From: an uncultured Oscillospiraceae bacterium
GTDB taxonomy: Bacteria; Bacillota; Clostridia; Oscillospirales; Oscillospiraceae
Length of the DNA stretch: 6,021 nt
Direction of reading: 5' to 3'
Assembly: GCA_900769835.1 (NCBI GenBank)
Contig: CAAGIE010000117.1
Location: 1 to 6,021, forward strand
Both the position numbers and the translations under genes were made by a program. This document shows positions 1 through 5,859 of this stretch, piece after piece. Numbering within the stretch: the stretch's first letter is position 1; each line of letters opens with the position of its first letter. The notes below the pieces were generated by a model. That model was not told the origin of the DNA. It saw only the letters and a list, made by a program, of their open reading frames with translations, and made no database searches.

Positions 1-1294
1 GCTCATAAGCGGAGCGGGTCTCTGCGTATGCCTTGGCGGCATCCTCCCAGGTGGTGCTGTCCTGACCGCGATACTTTGCAAGCAGCGCAGTCAGAGCGGT
101 CTGCGCCTGCTTTTTGCGGGTGCCTTGCACCGTTAGCAGGACAATACCCACTGCCGCCAGCGCTACACCTGCGATGCGACCTGCCAAGTGGTTGATGGCA
201 ATGGCCAGCATTGCGCCTGCCACAATGAGGGGAAGCGCGGCGGGGAAGGCGTTGGCGGTCTTTTGCAGTTGGGCGGCCTTGGCGGTATCCTGCCGGGCGG
301 TGGTCACCGCTTCCTCAGGGGTCATACCACGGAATACATCGGAAACATCGGGGGCGGGGGGCATAGGCGGCAGCATCTGCGCATTCAACTGGAGGGCGCT
401 GCGCTGATCCAGCAAAGCCTGCAGGCGGGTGGCGGTAGCCTGCAATGCCTCCGTTGTGGGCAGATCGCGGCAAGCATTCTCTGCCTGCTCCACTTCCTTT
501 GCCGCCAGATCCCGCTCCACCTGAGCGGTGGCTAGTTGCTGAGTGTGGGTCTGATTTGCCTGATACAGCAGAGCCTGACGGTGGTTCTCCAGGTCACGGC
601 GGCGGTTCTGCAGAAGGGTGTGCTTGCTGAGCAGTTGTTCCTTTTGCACCAGCAGGTCATCCAGTTGCTGCAATGCGCCGTTGATCTTTGTTTTTTGGGC
701 TTGCACCTGGGGAATGAGCGCGCTCTTTTTGGTGGAAACGCAGTCACTCTTCAGGCTCTTTAAGGTTTCTTTCAGTTTGTCTGCGGTGCCGCTTTCGTCG
801 CCGGTGGTCACCAGACTGTTCAGGCGGCGGCGGAGGGCTTCGTCTGCGCTTACAGGCAGGTCGGAGAATTTCAAAAAGCCCGCCCGCTGGAACACACTGC
901 GCTCCACACCCAGCAGGGTTTCGCCGCAGTTGGCGGCGGTGAGTTCCGGCACATCCATACCGGTATCGGTTTCATAGGCGCGGAACACACCAAAGGGGAT
1001 CTTGCCCCTGCCGGTACTGTTACGCTCAATGGTGATCTTTTTGCCGTTCCAAAGCAGATCCATTCTGCCGGACATAGGCAGACCCGACCAGGGGGCATAA
1101 TGCTCCTTGGCGGCAAGGAAGCCGGATTTCGATTGCTCCTTGGTGCTGATGCCGTAGAGCATAGCGATGATGAAGGCGGACCAGGTGGACTTGCCCCATT
1201 CGTTGGGGGCTTCAAAGATGTTCAGGTCGGGCTTCAGGGTCAGGGTCTTATTTTCCAATTTGCCGAAAGTGGCAGTCATAGAAAGAATTTTCAC
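1..1294 (-). CDS. yhaN: YhaN-like (SbcC/Rad50-type) membrane-linked ATPase, partial; C-terminal part beyond the left edge
   Basis: An open frame of 431 codons runs to the window edge without a stop; the family is usually about 900-1000 residues, so roughly half is visible. The start is GTG at 1294, inside a GTGA overlap with the stop of the preceding nuclease gene, with AGGAGG 10 nt upstream; an ATG five codons in lacks such spacing. Domains seen: an N-terminal ATPase half with Walker A A29-PNEWGKS-36 then T37, and a likely Q-loop VFQ at 134-136; a Gln/Leu/Lys-rich coiled coil at about 172-305; a Pro-rich break at 309-315; and two closely spaced hydrophobic segments at about 353-371 and 374-390, followed by a basic TRKK stretch. 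A membrane hairpin inside the coiled coil is what separates YhaN-type proteins from soluble SbcC. It probably partners the upstream YhaO-like nuclease in DNA end processing or repair; the actual substrate is inferred. Walker B and the signature motif should lie outside the window. Confidence 0.85.
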   Translation of the reverse strand, partial: MKILSMTATFGKLENKTLTLKPDLNIFEAPNEWGKSTWSAFIIAMLYGISTKEQSKSGFLAAKEHYAPWSGLPMSGRMDLLWNGKKITIERNSTGRGKIPFGVFRAYETDTGMDVPELTAANCGETLLGVERSVFQRAGFLKFSDLPVSADEALRRRLNSLVTTGDESGTADKLKETLKSLKSDCVSTKKSALIPQVQAQKTKINGALQQLDDLLVQKEQLLSKHTLLQNRRRDLENHRQALLYQANQTHTQQLATAQVERDLAAKEVEQAENACRDLPTTEALQATATRLQALLDQRSALQLNAQMLPPMPPAPDVSDVFRGMTPEEAVTTARQDTAKAAQLQKTANAFPAALPLIVAGAMLAIAINHLAGRIAGVALAAVGIVLLTVQGTRKKQAQTALTALLAKYRGQDSTTWEDAAKAYAETRSAYE

Positions 1295-2364
1295 GGTAAC
1301 TGCACCTCCTGACCATTGAGGATCTGGCGGGAGATACGGGCGGCCAGAAGAATTTGCTTGCGGCGGCCCTCGTCAGCGTCTGCCAGTTGTTCCTGCAGGA
1401 TCCGGAAATACACACCCTCCAGAGAATCTTCGCCCACAGAGCCCCAGATATCCAGAGGGGGCAGGGTGTTGTCCCGCAGGATCAGGTTGGGGAAGCGGGA
1501 GAGGGCGGCAGTCAATGCGGCAAGATCCGGCTTTTCGCAGGCGCCGGTAAGGGTGATGCGGTAGAAGTCGTCGTTGCCCACAGGCGGCAAAAGTTGCTCC
1601 AGGGCGGTGAGGGGATCCTCATTCACCGGGCAATCCAGATCGAAGAAGCGGGGGGTGTTCAGGGGGATCATACGGTGTTCAATGGTGGCATCAATGGTGG
1701 TAATGGTTACACCCTTTTCGCCCTCCTCGTCGTACCCTCTGCCCATAGGGCAACCGGGCCAAAGACACAGTGTCTCGCCGGCGGTGAGCAGACCGCCTTT
1801 GTGGATATGACCCAGCGCCAGATAATTCAGCGCGGAGTCGGCGATCTGACGTTTTGTCAGGGGGCTGTATGTGCTTTCGGTGGAGGTGGGGTCGGCGTGA
1901 AGAACGCCGATGTGATAGGCTTCCTGACCCCGGGCGCAGAAGCCCTCCAAAAGACTGTTGCAGTCCATAGCGGTGTAGCCGGCGCCATAAACACGGCAGG
2001 AGAACCGGGGCAGCGCCACAGACTCCATTACCGGGCGGGTGAAGATATGCACATTCTCCGGCCAAAGTTCTGCCAGGTAGGGGCTGGAGGGCTGGCAGAA
2101 ATCGTGGTTACCGGGGGTGATGAACACGGGGACTGCCATTTCCTCCAGCGCATTTTTTACGGCATAGAAACTTTCTTTTGTATAGGCGCCGTCAAAGAGG
2201 TCGCCCGCCAGCAGTACCAGATCGCATTTTTCTGCCTTGCAGATGTTGGCGATCTTGCCGGGGACTGCCAGCAGTGCGCGGCGGAGGAAGTCCCTCTGCT
2301 CCGTGGTGAAGCCCTGGAGAGGGGAGTCCAGATGCCAGTCGGCACTGTGAAGAATTTTAATCAT
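1291..2364 (-). CDS. yhaO: YhaO/SbcD-family metallophosphoesterase (Mre11-like DNA nuclease)
   Basis: This 357-residue protein carries the full calcineurin-like metallophosphoesterase set: D9-x-H11, GDLFD at 54-58, GNHD at 85-88, H156 (in VLHAD), and GHIH at 185-188. These ligands bind two Mn/Mg-type ions in the Mre11/SbcD nuclease family. The opening SADWHLDSP matches the YhaO branch (HLDSP) better than classic SbcD (HLG), as remembered from the families. The region after about residue 225 is the expected capping or ATPase-binding part and is not individually recognisable. The expected role is a cytosolic DNA exo/endonuclease working with the following Rad50-like ATPase. The ATG at 2364 overlaps the end of ymdB by 8 nt and has AAAGGGTGG six nt upstream, a weaker site than its neighbours have, consistent with coupling. 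Its own stop overlaps the next start (GTGA). Length is slightly below B. subtilis YhaO (about 400), with no motif missing. Confidence 0.9.
   Translation of the reverse strand: MIKILHSADWHLDSPLQGFTTEQRDFLRRALLAVPGKIANICKAEKCDLVLLAGDLFDGAYTKESFYAVKNALEEMAVPVFITPGNHDFCQPSSPYLAELWPENVHIFTRPVMESVALPRFSCRVYGAGYTAMDCNSLLEGFCARGQEAYHIGVLHADPTSTESTYSPLTKRQIADSALNYLALGHIHKGGLLTAGETLCLWPGCPMGRGYDEEGEKGVTITTIDATIEHRMIPLNTPRFFDLDCPVNEDPLTALEQLLPPVGNDDFYRITLTGACEKPDLAALTAALSRFPNLILRDNTLPPLDIWGSVGEDSLEGVYFRILQEQLADADEGRRKQILLAARISRQILNGQEVQLP
1305..1310 (-). promoter_or_regulatory. Ribosome binding site for the yhaN-like gene, deciding its GTG start
   Basis: The minus strand reads AGGAGG here, 10 nt before the GTG at 1294-1292. 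The site lies wholly within the last codons of the yhaO-like gene, so ribosomes finishing that gene arrive on it. The next candidate, an ATG at 1279-1277, would be 25 nt away, which favours the GTG. Confidence 0.75.
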
Positions 2365-3133
2365 AAAGGTCCACCCTTTCTACGGCTTTGCAAAGGCCGG
2401 TGTCGGTGTCGATGGTGAATAGAACCGCCTCCATTTTGGTGGGACCCTCGGCCCACTGGTAACGGCTGGGAAGATCACCGCGGAATTTTGCGATGGAGAG
2501 TTTGGGCTGAATGCCCAGAACAGAGTGCTTCGGGCCGGTCATACCCAGGTCGGTCACATAGCCGGTACCCTGAGGCAGCACCTGAGCATCGCTGGTGGGG
2601 ACGTGGGTGTGCGTACCCCAAAGGGCGCTGACACGACCGTCCAGCATATAGCCCATAGCCAGTTTTTCGGAGGTGGCTTCTGCGTGGAATTCCACGAAAA
2701 TAAATTTAGTCCGGATATTTGCCAGGATTTTTTCGACAGCCAGGAAGGGGTTGTCTGGGCCGTAGTCCATATTCACCCGACCGATCAGATCGATCACTGC
2801 CACCGGGCCGAACCGGGAGTCGAAAATGCCGTAGCCCCGACCGGGGGTCTGGGGGGCATAATTGGCGGGACGCAGGATATGGGCAGAGTCTTCGGCATAG
2901 TCCACCAGTTCTCTTTTGGAGAAGGTGTGGTTGCCCATGGTGATCACATCTGCGCCGGCATCCATAATTTCTTCTGCCTGACGGGGGGTCATACCCACCA
3001 CTGCGGTATTTTCACCGTTGACGATCACAAAGTCGGCTTCGGTTTTTCGCTTGAGGTAGCGCAGGGAACGGGCGATACGATCCAGACCGGGATCACCCAC
3101 CACATCGCCTACGGCAAGAACTTTAAAATCCAT
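2357..3133 (-). CDS. ymdB: YmdB-family metallophosphoesterase (2',3'-cyclic nucleotide phosphodiesterase)
   Basis: The 258-residue protein has the usual family length (about 260) and aligns end to end with the YmdB/TIGR00282 family. Predicted metal ligands are all present: D10, E41-N42, N68 (in GNHT), H150 (in FHAEATSEK), H175 and H177 (in GTHTHVPT). These correspond to the di-metal site known in B. subtilis YmdB. That enzyme hydrolyses 2',3'-cyclic nucleotides and affects motility, biofilm switching and RNA turnover; transferring that role here is inference. No signal peptide or membrane segment is seen, so it should be cytosolic. The ATG at 3133 has an excellent AAAGGAGG; the gene starts 11 nt after the AraC-type regulator and its last codons overlap the yhaO-like start. 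It is distinct from the following phosphoesterase: same superfamily, different family, no sign of recent duplication. In many Firmicutes ymdB sits near rny; that neighbour is not seen here. Confidence 0.93.
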   Translation of the reverse strand: MDFKVLAVGDVVGDPGLDRIARSLRYLKRKTEADFVIVNGENTAVVGMTPRQAEEIMDAGADVITMGNHTFSKRELVDYAEDSAHILRPANYAPQTPGRGYGIFDSRFGPVAVIDLIGRVNMDYGPDNPFLAVEKILANIRTKFIFVEFHAEATSEKLAMGYMLDGRVSALWGTHTHVPTSDAQVLPQGTGYVTDLGMTGPKHSVLGIQPKLSIAKFRGDLPSRYQWAEGPTKMEAVLFTIDTDTGLCKAVERVDLYD

Positions 3134-3138
3134 TGCGA

Positions 3139-3146
3139 CCTCCTTT
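3139..3146 (-). promoter_or_regulatory. Ribosome binding site of ymdB, abutting the regulator's stop codon
   Basis: The minus strand reads AAAGGAGG directly after the TA of the TAA stop of the regulator gene, sharing one or two bases with the stop (TAAAGGAGG). The GGAGG ends 5 nt before the ymdB ATG. A terminating ribosome would sit on this site, which supports translational coupling between the two genes. Confidence 0.75.
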
Positions 3147-4284
3147 AACGAATGCTCTTGGCATACTCCGAGGGAGTGATGCCGAATTTTTCTTTAAACT
3201 GACGGGAGAAATGATGAATGGTGGAATACTGCAATTCCGCAGCGATCTGGGTCATATTCATATTACCCTCCCGGATCATTTGCTTACTTTCCTGGAGTTT
3301 AATGCGCCGCAGATATTCGCCGGGGGAGATCTGCAGGTGCTTGTTGAACAGGGCGGTCAGGTAACTGGCGCTGACGTCAATGCCCTTTGCAATATCGGGG
3401 ACGGTGAGTTTCTCCCGCACGTGAGCGGTGATATACTGCTGCGCCCGCTGAATGATCTGGTTTTCGCTGCTGCCCACGGGAAGCGCGGTGGAGGGCTGGG
3501 CAGGGGTGGTGCCGTGGCGCTGCAAAAGGATCAATAACTGGGTCAGCAGGCTGACCAGAAGTTCGTCCGCGTTGATGCCGGGGGCTTCCTGCTCCTGAAG
3601 CATCTGCTGGAGGAGATGACTGTATCGGGGGTTGCCGGAGAACACCCGGTTGGTCAGCGGCCCATAGTCCCAATCCTTCAGGGAGAAGGTGATGGTCACA
3701 AAGCAGGGGGCAACGCCGATGTCCGCGTATTGCATGTGCCATTGACCGGGCGGGCAAATGAGGATGTCACCTTGTTGCATCAAAAGATCCTGACCGTCAA
3801 TGACACTGTGGAGACTGCCACTGTCCACATAGGTCAGTTCAAACACCGGGTGGGCATCGCCCGGGAACAAAAAGCCCTGCTCCTTTTCGTGGTAGAAAAG
3901 GGTGTAGAGGGAGGAAACGCCGGCGATGGTCTTGATGGAGAAATTCTCCGCAGGGCCGGTCTCCAGAAGACGGGGCATAGAGATGGCGGAAAGCTGCACA
4001 GATGCGTTGCCTTTGAATGCCGCCAGACGGAAGTAAACACCCCGCCGCAGACTCACCGGCCGATCCAGATAAAATTCCTGATAATTGGTGCCGTCGTTGG
4101 AAACGGAAAGCACCGGCATACCGGACTCAAAGGTCAAAAAAGTCTCCGCAGAGGTCTGATAGACGGAAATGTCCTTGGCGGAAACGGGCATGGAAAGGCG
4201 GTTTGCCCGACTGGGGACAGACTGCTTTTCGGTCAGCACAGTGCCGAAATCCTGGAATGTAAAGGGTTGCAGATTGCGAATCAT
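3145..4284 (-). CDS. AraC-family transcriptional regulator with N-terminal cupin-like sensor
   Basis: A 379-residue protein with a C-terminal AraC/XylS DNA-binding domain. The first helix-turn-helix lies near 293-316 (LTVPDIAKGIDVSASYLTAL) and the second near 342-368, followed by the family signature FSRQFKEKFGITPSEY ending close to the C terminus. Residues about 145-200 look like the AraC ligand-binding cupin (HPVFELTYVDSG, then GDILICPPGQWH). Residues 1-140 form an extra N-terminal region, mostly beta-like by residue content, that I do not recognise; a Gln/Pro/Thr-rich linker at about 255-275 joins sensor to DNA-binding half. The start is set at ATG 4284 because AAGGAGG lies 8 nt upstream; the in-frame GTG at 4293 overlaps that site. 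It is the first gene of the unit and lies 11 nt before ymdB, so it probably controls its own operon, possibly through sugar or another small ligand. The ligand cannot be read from sequence. Confidence 0.9.
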   Translation of the reverse strand: MIRNLQPFTFQDFGTVLTEKQSVPSRANRLSMPVSAKDISVYQTSAETFLTFESGMPVLSVSNDGTNYQEFYLDRPVSLRRGVYFRLAAFKGNASVQLSAISMPRLLETGPAENFSIKTIAGVSSLYTLFYHEKEQGFLFPGDAHPVFELTYVDSGSLHSVIDGQDLLMQQGDILICPPGQWHMQYADIGVAPCFVTITFSLKDWDYGPLTNRVFSGNPRYSHLLQQMLQEQEAPGINADELLVSLLTQLLILLQRHGTTPAQPSTALPVGSSENQIIQRAQQYITAHVREKLTVPDIAKGIDVSASYLTALFNKHLQISPGEYLRRIKLQESKQMIREGNMNMTQIAAELQYSTIHHFSRQFKEKFGITPSEYAKSIR

Positions 4285-4292
4285 TCGGCACA

Positions 4293-4299
4293 CCTCCTT
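4293..4299 (-). promoter_or_regulatory. Ribosome binding site deciding the AraC-type regulator start
   Basis: The minus strand reads AAGGAGG, 8 nt before the ATG at 4284. An in-frame GTG at 4293-4291 shares its first base with this site and therefore cannot use it. This shortens the open frame by three residues. Confidence 0.8.
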
Positions 4300-4303
4300 G
4301 CGT

Positions 4304-4337
4304 AAAAAAATAGAGCTACCATATCGGTAGCTCTATT
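4304..4337 (-). terminator. Intrinsic terminator of obg
   Basis: On the minus strand a perfect stem forms between AATAGAGCTACC (4337-4326) and its complement GGTAGCTCTATT (4320-4309), with loop GATAT (4325-4321). The 10 inner pairs are the GC-containing core. A run of seven T (4310-4304) follows the core stem, its first two bases shared with the outer A-T pairs. It starts 31 nt after the obg stop codon. Its left arm overlaps the -10 box of the next operon's promoter. Confidence 0.88.
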
Positions 4338-4363
4338 ATACAGTAAATAGTTGAAAATGGCAA
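4335..4363 (-). promoter_or_regulatory. Sigma-70/SigA-type promoter of the araC-ymdB-yhaO-yhaN operon
   Basis: The minus strand has TTGCCA (4363-4358, 5 of 6 to consensus), a spacer of exactly 17 nt, and TATAAT (4340-4335, perfect). It lies between the obg stop and the regulator start. Spacing predicts a transcription start near A4328, giving a leader of about 44 nt with the AAGGAGG site. The predicted start lies inside the obg terminator hairpin, so the new transcript keeps only three bases of the left arm and should not terminate there. The match is seen; activity and the exact start are inferred. Confidence 0.78.
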
Positions 4364-4368
4364 ATATT

Positions 4369-5649
4369 TTATCGCTGATATTCAAATTCCAGATCGTAAA
4401 TATTTACCACATCGCCGTCCTGAATGCCCATTTCTTCCAGTCGGGTAAAGAGTCCGCACTTTCTCAGCTGCAGATCGAAGTAGTTGCGGGACTCGTAGTC
4501 GTCAAAGTTGATATTGGTAATGAGCCGCTCCAGCCAGGTGCCGGTGATGACCCAGGTACTGCCCAGATGCTCGATCTCCAGTTCGCGGGGATCGCCTGCG
4601 GCTTCGATGACTTCCACATACTCGGGCTCGTATACGGTGACGGGGGGCAGTGTCCGCAACTTTTCTGCCACGATGCGCATCAGGTTCTTGGTGCCCTGAG
4701 TGGTACCGGCGGAGATCTCATACAACTCACAACCGGCGGCTTCCACATGCTTGCGCAGGCGCTCCAGATTGTCGGACTCGGGCATCAGCAGGTCGCACTT
4801 GTTGGCGGCAACGATCATAGGACGGTCAGCCAGATCCACGGAGTAGTTCTCCAGTTCTGCGCAGATGGCGTCGAAATCCTCCACGGGATCCCGATCCTCG
4901 CAGCCGGAAACGTCCACCACGTGTACCAGCAGACGGCAACGGTCAATGTGCCGCAGGAAATCGTGACCCAGACCGGCGCCGTCGGCAGCGCCTTCGATAA
5001 TGCCGGGGATGTCTGCCATAACGAAGGAAACACCTTCGTCCACATAGATCACGCCCAGGTTGGGGAACAGAGTGGTGAAGTGGTAGTTGGCGATCTTGGG
5101 GCGGGCATTGGAGGTGACGGAGAGCAGCGTAGACTTACCCACGTTGGGGAAGCCCACCAGACCTACGTCCGCCAGGAGTTTCAGTTCCAGAATGATGTCC
5201 CGCTCCTGACCCTTCAGACCGGCCTTTGCAAAGCGGGGAACCTGACGGGTGGGGGTGGCGTAGTGGTTGTTGCCCCAGCCGCCGCGACCGCCCTTGGCGA
5301 TGATAAAGTCCTCGCCGGTGGACATATCCACGATGATAGCGCCGGTTTCGGCGTCCTTTACCACAGTGCCCCGGGGGACATGGATGATCAGGGGCTCGCC
5401 GCGCTTACCGCTCATATTTCTGCCCTGACCGTTCTGGCCTGCCTGGGCGGCATACTTGCGCTTGTAGCGGAAGTCCAGCAGGGTGGAGAGGTTGTCGTCG
5501 ACTCGCAGAATGACACTGCCGCCGTGACCGCCGTCGCCGCCGTCGGGACCGCCTGCCGCCACATATTTTTCTCTGTGGAACGCAACGGCACCGTCGCCGC
5601 CGCGACCGCCGATGACGGTGATTCGCACTTTATCTACAAACATTTCCAT
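4369..5649 (-). CDS. obg: Obg GTPase (ribosome assembly / stress GTPase, ObgE/CgtA)
   Basis: A 426-residue protein matching Gram-positive Obg in length and architecture. The Gly-rich Obg fold spans about 3-158 (GGRGGDGAVAFHREKYV, GGPDGGDGGHGG, GGRGGWGN). The GTPase domain spans about 159-335, with G1 GFPNVGKST at 166-174, G2 TT at 192-193, G3 DIPG at 213-216, G4 NKCD at 283-286 and a G5 SAG at 313-315. The Obg C-terminal domain spans about 345-423. It binds GTP/GDP, associates with the 50S subunit late in assembly and links to stress signalling (family knowledge). The start is ATG 5649 (MEMFVDKV) because AAAGGAGG lies 10 nt upstream; the second ATG at 5643 would be 16 nt away, and longer in-frame starts up to 5691 add an unrelated Pro/Gly-rich stretch that would span the binding site. 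rpmA lies upstream, the classic neighbour, but is separated by a terminator. A strong terminator follows. Confidence 0.97.
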   Translation of the reverse strand: MEMFVDKVRITVIGGRGGDGAVAFHREKYVAAGGPDGGDGGHGGSVILRVDDNLSTLLDFRYKRKYAAQAGQNGQGRNMSGKRGEPLIIHVPRGTVVKDAETGAIIVDMSTGEDFIIAKGGRGGWGNNHYATPTRQVPRFAKAGLKGQERDIILELKLLADVGLVGFPNVGKSTLLSVTSNARPKIANYHFTTLFPNLGVIYVDEGVSFVMADIPGIIEGAADGAGLGHDFLRHIDRCRLLVHVVDVSGCEDRDPVEDFDAICAELENYSVDLADRPMIVAANKCDLLMPESDNLERLRKHVEAAGCELYEISAGTTQGTKNLMRIVAEKLRTLPPVTVYEPEYVEVIEAAGDPRELEIEHLGSTWVITGTWLERLITNINFDDYESRNYFDLQLRKCGLFTRLEEMGIQDGDVVNIYDLEFEYQR

Positions 5650-5659
5650 AGGTGAAAAA

Positions 5660-5667
5660 CCTCCTTT
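5660..5667 (-). promoter_or_regulatory. Ribosome binding site deciding the obg start
   Basis: The minus strand reads AAAGGAGG, ending 10 nt before ATG 5649. This rules out the longer open frame reaching 5691 and makes ATG 5643 less likely. Confidence 0.8.
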
Positions 5668-5686
5668 GTGTGGGGGAGTGGGAATA

Positions 5687-5786
5687 GACAATTAACAATG
5701 GACAATGGACAATGGTGGTATTTCCGCCGGGAATTATTTTCATAAATCCGCAAAGCGGATACATCAATTGTCAATTCTCGATTGTC
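5687..5786. repeat. 100-bp MITE-like element with heptamer-built inverted arms and internal hairpin
   Basis: The outer 23 nt (5687-5709 and the complement of 5764-5786) match at 18 of 23 positions as imperfect inverted repeats. Each arm is itself a tandem array of 7-mers. The left arm has three perfect ACAATGG copies (5695-5715) preceded by ACAATTA; the right arm, read on the minus strand, is ACAATCG, AGAATTG, ACAATTG. The core contains a perfect 6-bp hairpin, ATCCGC-AAA-GCGGAT (5746-5760), and a short TTCC/GGAA inverted pair near 5722-5733. No coding potential is seen and no clear target-site duplication is visible. AATTGTC-type interspersed repeats are familiar from clostridial genomes, so a non-autonomous or REP-like element is the best reading; only genome-wide copies would prove it. 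Confidence 0.6.
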
Positions 5787-5805
5787 AATTACGAAACGCT
5801 AACGG

Positions 5806-5838
5806 AAAAGGGCCGCTGCATAAATTGCAGCAGCCCTT
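5806..5838 (-). terminator. Intrinsic terminator of rpmA
   Basis: On the minus strand AAGGGCTGCTGCA (5838-5826) pairs with TGCAGCGGCCCTT (5820-5808), giving 13 pairs with one G-U wobble around the loop ATTTA (5825-5821). A short T run (TTTT, 5809-5806, partly within the stem) follows. It lies 21 nt after the rpmA stop. The weak T tract may allow some read-through toward obg. Confidence 0.82.
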
Positions 5839-5859
5839 CAAAGACCAAATGATTCGTGA

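Noticed and set aside
532..1215. Minus-strand frames of 71 and 114 codons (532-747 and 871-1215)
   Set aside because: Both are out of frame within the YhaN-like gene, whose own frame is uninterrupted from 1294 to the window edge and carries the P-loop and coiled coil.
2357..2364. Possible frameshift or fusion between the two adjacent phosphoesterase genes
   Set aside because: Each protein is complete with its own metal ligands, normal length and own binding site; the 8-nt overlap is an ordinary operon junction.
1354..2418. A 354-codon open frame on the plus strand opposite the yhaO-like gene
   Set aside because: It is antisense to a gene with all metallophosphoesterase motifs, shows no recognisable domain and no upstream AGGAGG. 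It is a shadow of codon bias, as are the plus-strand frames at 2525-3148 and 3616-4305.
4351..5655. A 434-codon open frame on the plus strand, nearly coextensive with obg
   Set aside because: It is fully antisense to an unmistakable obg gene, has low-complexity Gly/Val/Gln-rich sequence with no family motif and no ribosome binding site. Codon bias of the GC-rich minus-strand gene explains the lack of stops.
5687..5790. CRISPR-like or riboswitch reading of the short repeats upstream of obg
   Set aside because: The 7-nt units are contiguous with no spacers, and the folded structure lacks the length or conserved elements of any riboswitch I know.
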